The notes: generated from the sequence alone by a model not told the origin. Counted from the first letter of the stretch, positions 1-5,339 are shown. The stretch is DNA of 6,024 nucleotides from Comamonadaceae bacterium (GCA_947460165.1 CANHKH010000223.1:1-6024), one strand, 5' to 3'. Numbers and translations are program-made.

Positions 1-6
1 CCGTGA

Positions 7-41
7 GGCCACTGTGGGCGGGTGTGCCGCGCTCAGTGGCC
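7..41 (-). terminator. Stem-loop after the BON lipoprotein gene, possible terminator
   Basis: An 8-base perfect inverted repeat (GGCCACTG at 7-14, CAGTGGCC at 34-41) encloses a 19-base loop. It begins 13 bases past the stop codon of the BON-domain gene, where the minus-strand cluster would be expected to end. Read on the minus strand the stem is followed by TCACGG and not by a T run, so it does not match a standard Rho-independent terminator. It may instead be a 3'-end stabilising hairpin, or a chance repeat in GC-rich DNA. Confidence 0.3.
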
Positions 42-54
42 CCTGCGGCCTGGT

Positions 55-384
55 TCAGGGACGAACCACGATGTCGTTGCGCACGGCCTTGACGTTGCGG
101 CTGTTGCGCGCAATTTGCTCGGCCTTGGCTTTTTCCTCAGCGCTGGTGGCAAAACCGGCCAGTTGCACGGTGCCGCTCAATGTCTCCACGCTGATTGAGC
201 CGGCCGAGACAACTTTGTCTTCGACGAACTTGGCCTTGACGGCGGTGGTGATGGCTGCGTCGTCCACGTAGGAGCCGGCCGTTTGCTGGCCGCGCATCAC
301 GGAGCAACCTGCGCCCAACAAGGTGGCACCTGTCAGTGCAGCCAGCGCAAGGCAGCGAAGGTAGCGGTGGGTATGGGTCATCAT
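55..384 (-). CDS. BON-domain lipoprotein, periplasmic/outer-membrane
   Basis: This is a 109-residue protein. A basic N-terminus (H4-R10) and a hydrophobic stretch (about 11-26) lead to a lipobox-like LLGAGC with Cys27 as the likely lipidation site. The -3 residue is Gly rather than the preferred Leu, so lipidation is probable but not certain. Residues about 41-107 form one BON domain: a start like DDAAITTAVKAKF, the conserved turn around SGTVQLAG with Gly71 and Gly77, then a helix and a terminal VRNDIVV strand. BON domains occur in OsmY- and DolP-type envelope proteins and are thought to bind phospholipid surfaces. Most related proteins carry two BON domains; this short form has one. The start is well supported: minus-strand AAAGGA lies seven bases before the first of two adjacent ATGs. 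It is the last gene of the minus-strand cluster, 18 bases after the previous stop, and the only one there with a clear Shine-Dalgarno site. Envelope-stress maintenance is inferred from the family. Confidence 0.9.
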   Translation of the reverse strand: MMTHTHRYLRCLALAALTGATLLGAGCSVMRGQQTAGSYVDDAAITTAVKAKFVEDKVVSAGSISVETLSGTVQLAGFATSAEEKAKAEQIARNSRNVKAVRNDIVVRP

Positions 385-402
385 GATTTTTTCCTTTGGG
401 TC

Positions 403-1017
403 TCAGGGGTGGGTGGATCGAAAATGGGGCTCAGAGCCTCGGCCCGCTGGCCCGGGCTGCGATGGCGCAGGGTGACTGGCGGCCTGGGCTTGATCAGCCT
501 GATGGCGGTGCAGGGGGGCTGGGCTCTGGGGTCTGAGCAGGGCGGCCGCCAGGGCCGACATGGGCGTGGACCTGGCGGCCGCCACCAAGAGGCCGGTCAC
601 GGAGATCAAGCGCCAGGGCTGGGTCAACACCAATGCCGCACCGGTGGCGGCCGCCAGGGTCAGCACCTTGCCCGGGTGGGCACGTACATATTTGTCAAAC
701 AGTGGCTCGGCCACTTCGAGCGCGAGATGGGCCGGGTGCGACTGCCACCAGGCGCGGGCGGTGTGCTGCAAGCTGTGCCAGGTGGCGCCCAGCCCACCGT
801 CATCGGTGCCATGCAGGCTGGTCGCTGGTCGCTGGGCGGGGCCCTGCTGTGGGTTGAATCGGGCTTGTGGCTGCTCGGGTGAGCCTGCGTCGGCACTGAC
901 GCTGTGGGGGGCGCGGTCCTGGCGCATATGGTGCAGCAGTTCGTGGCGGCTGTGCTCTAAGCGCGCGCGCGCTTGCTTGGTGGACAACTCGGGGGGATCC
1001 ATCATGGTCTGTGACAT
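403..1017 (-). CDS. Hypothetical membrane-associated protein in the YqjK position
   Basis: This is a 204-residue protein I do not recognise beyond its context. The N-terminus (about 10-33) is a charged helix with the pattern L-S-x-K-Q-A-R-x-R-L-E-x-S-R-x-E-L-L, similar in style to the short helical starts of YqjK- or DUF3618-like proteins. Residues 34-75 are polar and Pro/Gln-rich. Residues 76-116 look helical and amphipathic. Residues about 117-161 are strongly hydrophobic and Ala/Leu-rich, enough for two short membrane helices broken at PW (134-135) and TP (151-152). The tail (162-204) is rich in Pro, His, Gln and Ser. The reading frame stays open well upstream into the holin-family gene, but MSQTMMDPPE is the sensible start because it lies five bases after that gene's stop. 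No Shine-Dalgarno site is visible, so translational coupling is likely. Two further Mets at residues 5-6 are alternative starts. The function is unknown; the context suggests an envelope or membrane-surface role. Confidence 0.75.
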   Translation of the reverse strand: MSQTMMDPPELSTKQARARLEHSRHELLHHMRQDRAPHSVSADAGSPEQPQARFNPQQGPAQRPATSLHGTDDGGLGATWHSLQHTARAWWQSHPAHLALEVAEPLFDKYVRAHPGKVLTLAAATGAALVLTQPWRLISVTGLLVAAARSTPMSALAAALLRPQSPAPLHRHQADQAQAASHPAPSQPGPAGRGSEPHFRSTHP

Positions 1018-1022
1018 GGTGC

Positions 1023-1388
1023 TCAGGAGACCGCGCGCAGGGTGCGCACGTCGCTGTCGATCTGGGCTTTGAAATTGACGAAACTGTCTGGCGGCAAAGC
1101 TTGACTGGCACGCGAGTGGGCCAGCACCGTGAGCAGCACAAAGGCGCCTGGCACGGCCAGCAGCACCCAGTGAAACTGCTGCAGCAGCAGGCCCAACATC
1201 AGCGCGACGCCGGCAAAAATCACCACCAGCAAGGCTCCCACGGCCACCAGCAGCCAGGCCAGGCCACGGCTGATCCAGGCGCTGCCCGCGGTCACCGCTT
1301 CTGCCTGCACCAAGGACGCATAAGCGGACACATGGTCGACCACCAAATCTGGCCTGTGTATGAGCGTTGAGAAAAGAGGGTGCAGCAT
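1023..1388 (-). CDS. Phage-holin-superfamily (YqjE-like) inner-membrane protein
   Basis: This is a 121-residue protein with an N-terminal soluble helix (about 1-40), two hydrophobic membrane helices (about 43-69 and 73-90) and a short charged cytoplasmic tail (91-121). Length, topology and the position directly after a DUF883-type gene match the YqjE / phage_holin_3_6 family. In bacterial chromosomes these are accessory inner-membrane proteins and not lysis holins. There are no endolysin or other phage genes nearby, so a lysis role is unlikely. I start at the ATG at 1386-1388 (MLHPLFS). An in-frame TTG nine bases upstream would add three residues (MLT). Neither start has a clear Shine-Dalgarno site. 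The gene follows the DUF883 stop by 21 bases and is followed at five bases by the next gene, consistent with coupled translation in one operon. Confidence 0.85.
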   Translation of the reverse strand: MLHPLFSTLIHRPDLVVDHVSAYASLVQAEAVTAGSAWISRGLAWLLVAVGALLVVIFAGVALMLGLLLQQFHWVLLAVPGAFVLLTVLAHSRASQALPPDSFVNFKAQIDSDVRTLRAVS

Positions 1389-1409
1389 GGTGAGCAAAGA
1401 CAGTCAAGC

Positions 1410-1847
1410 TCAGCGTTTGCGGCTTGCCGACAGCCACAGCATCAAGGCTGCGCCCACGGCCGCGGCCATCAGCACCGAACGCACGGGTTGTTTGGCGACA
1501 TAGCCCTGGCTGACTTTGGCGTAATGGCCCCATGAGTCTTGGGCCTTGGCGCCTGCATGGGCGGCCAGGTCCAAGCTTTGGCGTGCCAGATGCTGGGCTT
1601 GACTGGACAGCTGATCGCCCAATTTGCTGGCCCGGTCTGTCCAAGGACGCTCGGCAAACGCTTCCCTGGTGCCGCGTTGCAGGGCGTGTGCGGTCTCGCT
1701 GAGCAGCTGGGCCGTTGTGTCTGTGGCCTGCAGCAACTGGTCTTGAGCGCGCATGGCAGCCTCACTGAGCGTGTGATGCAGGCTGTGGGCTGCGCCATTG
1801 GACGCTGAAGGGCTGGAAGAGTCTGAGGCGCTGGTGGGTGTGGTCAT
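1410..1847 (-). CDS. DUF883 / ElaB-YqjD-like tail-anchored protein
   Basis: With the start chosen here it has 145 residues. After a Ser/Thr-rich N-terminus (1-20) comes a long Ala/Gln-rich amphipathic helical region (about 22-118). One C-terminal hydrophobic segment (about 121-140, beginning KQPVRSVLMAAAVGAAL) follows, then a positively charged end (ASRKR). This is the architecture of the ElaB/YqjD/YgaM family. In E. coli YqjD and ElaB are inner-membrane proteins anchored by the C-terminus, induced in stationary phase and able to bind ribosomes. Whether that holds here is inference. The start is uncertain: in-frame ATGs lie at 1845-1847 (MTTPTSAS, chosen because it begins like a typical soluble leader), 1866-1868 and 1917-1919. 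None has a strong Shine-Dalgarno site, although a GAGG lies 10 bases before the most upstream one. An in-frame stop at 1932-1934 limits further extension. It is the first gene of the four-gene minus-strand cluster. Confidence 0.8.
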   Translation of the reverse strand: MTTPTSASDSSSPSASNGAAHSLHHTLSEAAMRAQDQLLQATDTTAQLLSETAHALQRGTREAFAERPWTDRASKLGDQLSSQAQHLARQSLDLAAHAGAKAQDSWGHYAKVSQGYVAKQPVRSVLMAAAVGAALMLWLSASRKR

Positions 1848-1934
1848 GGGGTGCTTGTGTAAAGACATGCTGGCTGGCTCAATGGCTTTAGCGTAGGCGG
1901 CGCAGGGCTGGGGCTTCATCGGCTCTGAGCCTCA

Positions 1935-2104
1935 TGGCCTGTAGTCGGGTGCGGGCAGGCGGTGTCAGCCAATGGTCGGCCCTGTCCTTGGGGCTTGTGC
2001 CTGCAGTGCGGCTGGCATGGCAGGGCTTGGCGCTGCTGCTCGGTGGCTTGATCAGACGGGCGCGTGCTGTGCTTCAGCGGGGCGCTGCGATGTGGAGCGC
2101 TCGA
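1935..2104. other. Intergenic stretch with no supported gene, upstream of an orphan terminator
   Basis: This is the bulk of the 429-base gap between the divergent DUF883-type and response-regulator genes. It is GC-rich like coding DNA. Reading frames across it on the plus strand (one to 2152, one to 2280) run through the terminator hairpin and give Cys/Trp/Arg-rich or low-quality proteins, so I do not call them. The minus strand has only frames of about 17 and 29 codons without ribosome sites. A small hairpin (CAGCG at 2075-2079, CGCTG at 2083-2087) is present. No tRNA, SRP RNA or tmRNA signature is visible. Promoter elements for the minus-strand cluster should lie here, but I cannot assign a convincing -35/-10 pair. 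A plus-strand small RNA ending at 2138 is possible. Confidence 0.4.
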
Positions 2105-2138
2105 CCTTGGCCGCCATGCAGGGTGGCCAAGGTTTTTT
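2105..2138 (+). terminator. Strong Rho-independent terminator, plus strand, no gene in front
   Basis: CCTTGGCC (2105-2112) pairs perfectly with GGCCAAGG (2125-2132). The stem extends inward by one G-T and two G-C pairs to about 11 pairs, closing a six-base loop (ATGCAG, 2116-2121). Six T residues (2133-2138) follow directly on the plus strand. On the minus strand there is no T run after the stem, so it works in the plus direction. All genes to the left are on the minus strand. The terminated transcript is therefore either a small RNA, antisense or stray transcription, or the leader of the response regulator gene (attenuation). Confidence 0.8.
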
Positions 2139-2154
2139 CATTGAACGGATGAGC

Positions 2155-2183
2155 TTAGTATTTCTGACATATTCGTCAATAAT
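2155..2183 (+). promoter_or_regulatory. Candidate promoter and operator-like dyad for the response regulator
   Basis: After the terminator the DNA becomes more AT-rich, as expected of a promoter. AATAAT at 2178-2183 matches five of six positions of the -10 consensus. TTAGTA at 2155-2160 sits 17 bases upstream but matches the -35 consensus at only three positions. A dyad TGAC-N6-GTCA (2165-2178) lies in the spacer and touches the -10, where a bound protein would block or assist polymerase. Transcription would start near 2190, giving a leader of roughly 85 bases. The assignment is by eye and other placements are possible. Confidence 0.3.
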
Positions 2184-2276
2184 GAATTTGGCAGGCTTTA
2201 CCCCCAACATGAAGCAGGCTCAGTATGGCGGGTTGCTTTTACTTCGGTATCCATCAATGTGTAAGGAATCAGGGAC

Positions 2277-2909
2277 ATGATCAAAATTGGCATCGTGGAT
2301 GACCACGCCATCGTTCGTTCTGGGCTCAAGCAGTTCTTTTCGGACCAGGTGGACCTGAGGGTGGTGGGCGAGGCCAGCAGTGGTCGGGAGGCCATTGATT
2401 TGGTGCGCAACGTGGAGTTGGACATTCTTGTGATGGACTTGTCCATGCCAGGTCAAAGCGGCATTGATGCGCTGGCCATGATCCGGGCCAAGGCGCCCGA
2501 TGTGGGCATTCTCATTTTGAGTGGCTACCCCGAGGAGCACTACGCGGTGAACCTCATTCGCCAAGGCGCCAGCGGTTACTTGAACAAAGAGTGCGACCCG
2601 AGCGAGATCGTCAACGCGATCCGCGTGATCTCGCTGGGCAAGCGCTACATCACGGCCAGCGTGGCCGAGCTGCTGGCCCAGCAACTCAACCGCCCCCATG
2701 ACATTGCCTGCCACGAGCAGCTGTCTGAGCGCGAGTTCCAGGTGTTTCTCAAGCTGGCCAAGGGCGAGACAGCAGGCGACATTGCCAAGGCCCTGTCGCT
2801 GAGCGTCAAAACGGTGAGCACTTACCGCACGCGCGTGATGGAAAAAATGAGCCTCTCCTCCAACAGCGACCTGACGTATTACGCCTTGAAGAACAAGCTG
2901 ATCGACTGA
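2277..2909 (+). CDS. LuxR/NarL-family two-component response regulator
   Basis: This is a 210-residue protein of the standard length for the NarL/FixJ class. The receiver domain (about 1-120) has the acidic pair Asp8-Asp9, the phosphoacceptor Asp54 in LVMDLSMPG, Ser82 in the LS position and the invariant Lys104 in LNKE. All active-site residues are present, so it should be phosphorylated by a histidine kinase. A linker leads to a LuxR-type helix-turn-helix (about 146-205) beginning LSEREFQVF, with the recognition segment SVKTVSTYRTRV. It should act as a DNA-binding transcription factor in the cytoplasm. The ATG is supported by AAGGA at 2263-2267, nine bases upstream. No sensor kinase is adjacent: the gene is flanked by a divergent envelope cluster and a convergent moeB-type gene, so it appears to be an orphan. 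Its targets cannot be read from the sequence; the divergent envelope cluster is one untested candidate. UvrY/GacA-like is a possible subfamily but I cannot confirm it. Confidence 0.95.
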   Translation: MIKIGIVDDHAIVRSGLKQFFSDQVDLRVVGEASSGREAIDLVRNVELDILVMDLSMPGQSGIDALAMIRAKAPDVGILILSGYPEEHYAVNLIRQGASGYLNKECDPSEIVNAIRVISLGKRYITASVAELLAQQLNRPHDIACHEQLSEREFQVFLKLAKGETAGDIAKALSLSVKTVSTYRTRVMEKMSLSSNSDLTYYALKNKLID

Positions 2910-2919
2910 GGGCCTGTCT

Positions 2920-3687
2920 TCAGGCTTGGGCAGGTGCGCGCAGCGCGCCACACACGCTGCAGCTTGCATCGCGCGCCAGCCGCATTTCGCTCCAAGCCAT
3001 GCGGCGAGCGTCCAGCATCAAGAGTCGCCCGCTCAGGGGCTCGCCCACCCCAGCCAAGAGCTTGAGCGCCTCGGCCGCTTGCACGCTGCCTATGATGCCC
3101 ACCAGCGGCGCAAACACGCCCATGGTGGCGCAGTTCGCTTCTTCGGGCGGGGTCTCTGGGGGAAAGAGGCAGGCATAGCAAGGCGCCTGGTCTTGGCGCG
3201 TGTCATAGACACTGACCTGTGCGTCAAAGCCAATGGCCGCCCCCGAGACCAGGGGCACGCGGTGCTGGACGCAGGCGCGGTTGATGAGCTGGCGGGTGTC
3301 AAAGTTGTCGGTGCAGTCCAGCACCAGGTCGGTGTGCGCAAGCAACTCGTCGAGCAAGGCCTGGTCGGCGCGCTGCGTCAGGCAGCGCAGCGCCACATCG
3401 GGGTTGATCTCGCGGATGGACTGCGCCAGCGACTCGGCCTTGAACTGGCCCACGCGCTCCAGCCGGTGCGCAATTTGGCGCTGCAAGTTGGTCTCGTCCA
3501 CCCGGTCGTGGTCCACCAAGGTGAGTTGGCCCACGCCGGCGCTGCCCAGGTACAGACCCACGGGCGAGCCCAAGCCGCCGGCGCCCACCACCAGCACGCG
3601 CGCGGCCAGCAGCCGGGCTTGGCCTTCCACGCCAATGTCGTCAAGCAAGAGGTGGCGCGAGTAGCGCAGCAGCTGGGCGTCGTTCAT
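2920..3687 (-). CDS. moeB: HesA/MoeB/ThiF-family adenylyltransferase (E1-like)
   Basis: This is a 255-residue protein of normal length for MoeB/ThiF. It begins MNDAQLLRYSRHLLLDDIG, the family's usual N-terminus. The nucleotide-binding loop GAGGLG is at 35-40, followed by LVDHDRVDETNLQRQ. Arg70, Lys83 and Asp127 correspond to E. coli MoeB Arg73, Lys86 and Asp130, which act in adenylation. The CTDNFDTR motif is at 125-132. Zinc-binding pairs are Cys170/Cys173 and Cys243/Cys246, and Cys186 is at the position of the ThiF/MoeB cysteine. The enzyme activates the C-terminal glycine of a small sulfur carrier (MoaD for molybdopterin, or ThiS for thiazole) with ATP. I cannot tell from sequence which carrier it serves, so the symbol follows common naming. 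There is no rhodanese domain. It lies downstream of the S41 protease on the same strand, but an intrinsic terminator lies five bases before its ATG and no Shine-Dalgarno site is visible. It converges on the response regulator with a ten-base gap. Confidence 0.9.
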   Translation of the reverse strand: MNDAQLLRYSRHLLLDDIGVEGQARLLAARVLVVGAGGLGSPVGLYLGSAGVGQLTLVDHDRVDETNLQRQIAHRLERVGQFKAESLAQSIREINPDVALRCLTQRADQALLDELLAHTDLVLDCTDNFDTRQLINRACVQHRVPLVSGAAIGFDAQVSVYDTRQDQAPCYACLFPPETPPEEANCATMGVFAPLVGIIGSVQAAEALKLLAGVGEPLSGRLLMLDARRMAWSEMRLARDASCSVCGALRAPAQA

Positions 3688-3690
3688 GCA

Positions 3691-3713
3691 AGAAAAACCC
3701 GCCGGAGGGCGGG
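3691..3713 (-). terminator. Rho-independent terminator between the S41 protease gene and moeB
   Basis: On the minus strand CCCGCC (3713-3708) pairs with GGCGGG (3703-3698) around a four-base CTCC loop. One A-T pair can extend the stem. The sequence then runs TTTTTCTT (3697-3690). It lies 32 bases after the stop codon of the protease gene, so it is well placed to end that transcript. The T tract ends only a few bases before the moeB start codon, so moeB depends on readthrough or on another promoter that I cannot identify. Confidence 0.75.
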
Positions 3714-3745
3714 TGGGTTGAAGGCGTGAAAAAAGCGCAAAGGCT

Positions 3746-5179
3746 TTAGTTTTCTTTCTTTTCTTCCGTGCGCGGGGCCTGCGTCTTGCTGACCAGCACT
3801 TGCCGACCTTTGAGCTGGTTGAGCGCCTGGATCAGGGGAAAGTCTTTGTCGCTGCCAAACTCGGGCGGGCGGCGCTGCTCGGGGGGCAGGCGGGAGGCGG
3901 CTTCGAGTTTTTTGAGCGCTTCTTCTTTGGCTTTTTCGCGCGCTGGGTCTTTCACCTCGGGGGCGCTGCCGTTGCCCAGGTGTTTTTCCAGGTCGGCCTC
4001 GCGTGAGCGCAAGATGGCAAAGGGGCTGCCCTCGGGCGTTTCATCCACCAACACGTCGGGCATGATGCCCTTGGCCTGGATGGACTTGCCGCTGGGCGTG
4101 AAGTAGCGTGCTGTGGTGATTTTCAAGCCCGTGTCTGGTCCCAGTGGCCGCACGGTTTGCACCGAGCCTTTGCCAAAGGTCTGGCTGCCCATGATGGTGG
4201 CGCGCTTGTGGTCTTGCAGGGCACCGGCCACGATCTCGCTGGCCGAGGCCGAGCCTTCGTTGACCAGCACCACCAGGGGCACTTTTTTGAGCGCCACGGG
4301 CAGGCGTTTGAGCGGGTCGCTGCCGCGCCGCACGTAAAACTCAGGGGCAGCCCTGTAAGTGAATTTGCTCTCGGCCAACTGGCCGTTGGTCGACACCACG
4401 GTCACGTTGTCTGGCAAAAACGCGGCTGAAATGGCCACCGCTGCGTCCAGCAGGCCGCCCGGGTCGTTGCGCAGGTCCAGCACCAAGCCTTTGAGCTGCG
4501 GGTCTTGCTTGTAGAGATTCTCTACGCGGGTGACAAAGTCTTCAACCGTGCGCTCTTGGAACTGCGACAGCCGCACCCAGCCATAGCCAGGCTCAATCAT
4601 CTTGGCCTTGACCGACTGGGTTTTGATTTCTTCGCGCGTGATGCTGACCGGGAAGGTGCGGTTCTCGTCCTTGCGGAAGATGGTCAGCAGCACCTTGGTG
4701 TTGGGCTCGCCGCGCATGCGCTTGACGGCCTCGTTGAGCGACAGACCTTTGACCAGGGTGTCGTCAATTTTGGTGATCAGGTCGTTGGGCTTGAGGCCGG
4801 CGCGGTCGGCCGGCGAGCCTTCAATGGGCGAGACCACCTTGACCAGGCCGTCTTCTTGGCTGATTTCGATGCCCACGCCCACAAAGCGGCCCGAAGTGCC
4901 CTCGCGGAATTCTTTGAAGGATTTTTTGTCAAAGTACACCGAGTGCGGGTCCAAGCTGGCGACCATGCCGGAGATGGCATCAGTGATCAGCTTTTTGTCG
5001 TCCACGGGCTCGACATAGTCGCTTTTGACCATGCCAAACACGGCCGCCAACTGCTGCAGCTCTTCCAGCGGCAGCGGCGCCATGTTGTTGCGCGCCACGG
5101 CTTGGAGCTGCACTGTGGTGAGGGCGCCGGCTACCGCGCCCAGAGAAATCAAGCCTGCTATCTTGAGTTTTTGACCCAT
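3746..5179 (-). CDS. ctpA: S41 carboxyl-terminal processing protease (CtpA-type)
   Basis: This is a 477-residue periplasmic serine protease that trims or degrades envelope proteins from their C-termini. Residues 5-27 are a hydrophobic signal or anchor segment after a basic MGQKLK. An N-terminal helical domain (about 36-95) includes SLDPHSVYF. A PDZ domain spans about 98-180, with SPADRAGLKPND typical of its ligand pocket. The S41 catalytic core (about 195-385) has LDLRNDPGG at 234-242, the nucleophile Ser312 in GSASASE, Lys337 in TFGKG, and Gln341, together the usual Ser/Lys/Gln set. All are present, so it should be active. The C-terminal 90 residues are charged and Lys/Glu-rich, probably helical. 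The frame is open upstream to 5293, but the ATG at 5177-5179 has AAAGG six bases before it and starts directly at the signal segment. It follows gpmA after 166 bases and precedes moeB. Known targets of such proteases are peptidoglycan hydrolases and lipoproteins; the substrate here is unknown. Confidence 0.95.
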   Translation of the reverse strand: MGQKLKIAGLISLGAVAGALTTVQLQAVARNNMAPLPLEELQQLAAVFGMVKSDYVEPVDDKKLITDAISGMVASLDPHSVYFDKKSFKEFREGTSGRFVGVGIEISQEDGLVKVVSPIEGSPADRAGLKPNDLITKIDDTLVKGLSLNEAVKRMRGEPNTKVLLTIFRKDENRTFPVSITREEIKTQSVKAKMIEPGYGWVRLSQFQERTVEDFVTRVENLYKQDPQLKGLVLDLRNDPGGLLDAAVAISAAFLPDNVTVVSTNGQLAESKFTYRAAPEFYVRRGSDPLKRLPVALKKVPLVVLVNEGSASASEIVAGALQDHKRATIMGSQTFGKGSVQTVRPLGPDTGLKITTARYFTPSGKSIQAKGIMPDVLVDETPEGSPFAILRSREADLEKHLGNGSAPEVKDPAREKAKEEALKKLEAASRLPPEQRRPPEFGSDKDFPLIQALNQLKGRQVLVSKTQAPRTEEKKEN

Positions 5180-5249
5180 ACCGACCTTTGATGGCTCACC
5201 CGGGCATGGCTGCCAAATTGCGCTTGGGGGCGCCCGGAAAGTGTCCAGC

Positions 5250-5300
5250 AATATACACCCGGCCAGGCTTTGACGGGTGTGAAGGGCTGTCAAAACACCC
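5250..5300 (-). promoter_or_regulatory. Candidate promoter/operator region upstream of the S41 protease gene
   Basis: On the minus strand TATATT (5255-5250) matches five of six -10 positions and lies about 70 bases before the protease ATG. A perfect -35 hexamer TTGACA is present at 5293-5288, but it is 32 bases from that -10, too far for a normal sigma-70 pair. The stretch also holds ACACCC, GGGTGT and ACACCC (plus strand, starts at 5255, 5275 and 5295), spaced exactly 20 bases apart, and an inverted pair TTTGAC (5269-5274) / GTCAAA (5289-5294). This looks like control DNA, but the exact promoter is not resolved. Confidence 0.3.
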
Positions 5301-5315
5301 TTGTGCGCTTGTTAC

Positions 5316-5339
5316 AAAAAGCAGGACCCTTTTCCGGGT
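5316..5339 (-). terminator. Weak hairpin with T tract after gpmA
   Basis: Just past the gpmA stop, the minus strand shows ACCC (5339-5336) and GGGT (5329-5326) around a GGAAAA loop, then CCTGC and five T residues (5320-5316). The stem is only four pairs and the T tract is offset by five bases, so termination would be partial at best. It is listed because of its position. Confidence 0.25.

Noticed and set aside
283..1072. Long plus-strand frames opposite the BON and hypothetical genes
   Set aside because: They are antisense frames with Gly/Arg/Gln-rich composition, and the minus strand carries recognisable domains with good starts and spacing.
1023..1388. Holin-family gene as evidence of a prophage or lysis cassette
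   Set aside because: No endolysin, spanin, integrase or structural gene is present. The neighbour is a DUF883-type gene, as in chromosomal yqjD-yqjE pairs.
1018..1644. N-terminal extension of the 204-residue protein to 413 residues
   Set aside because: The extension lies in another frame over the holin-family and DUF883 genes, which are clearly coding, and has Arg/Gly/Pro-rich shadow composition.
1934..2152. Plus-strand frame of 72 codons with a hydrophobic middle, as a small membrane protein ahead of the terminator
   Set aside because: Its stop codon lies beyond the terminator T tract, there is no Shine-Dalgarno site, and the C-terminal part is Trp/Arg/Cys-rich, as in GC-rich non-coding frames.
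1972..2280. Plus-strand frame of 102 codons whose TGA overlaps the response regulator ATG by four bases, suggesting coupling
   Set aside because: The frame crosses the strong terminator and the AT-rich promoter-like stretch, has a Cys-rich unnatural composition and no ribosome site. The ATGA overlap is most likely chance.
2910..2927. Hairpin GCCTG-TCTT-CAGGC between the convergent regulator and moeB genes as a bidirectional terminator
   Set aside because: The stem is only five firm pairs, it overlaps the moeB stop codon, and neither strand has more than two T residues after it.
5180..5293. 38-residue N-terminal extension of the S41 protease from a TTG
   Set aside because: The ATG at 5177-5179 has a good ribosome site and starts directly at the signal segment. 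The extension would bury the signal peptide and covers the repeat-rich control region.
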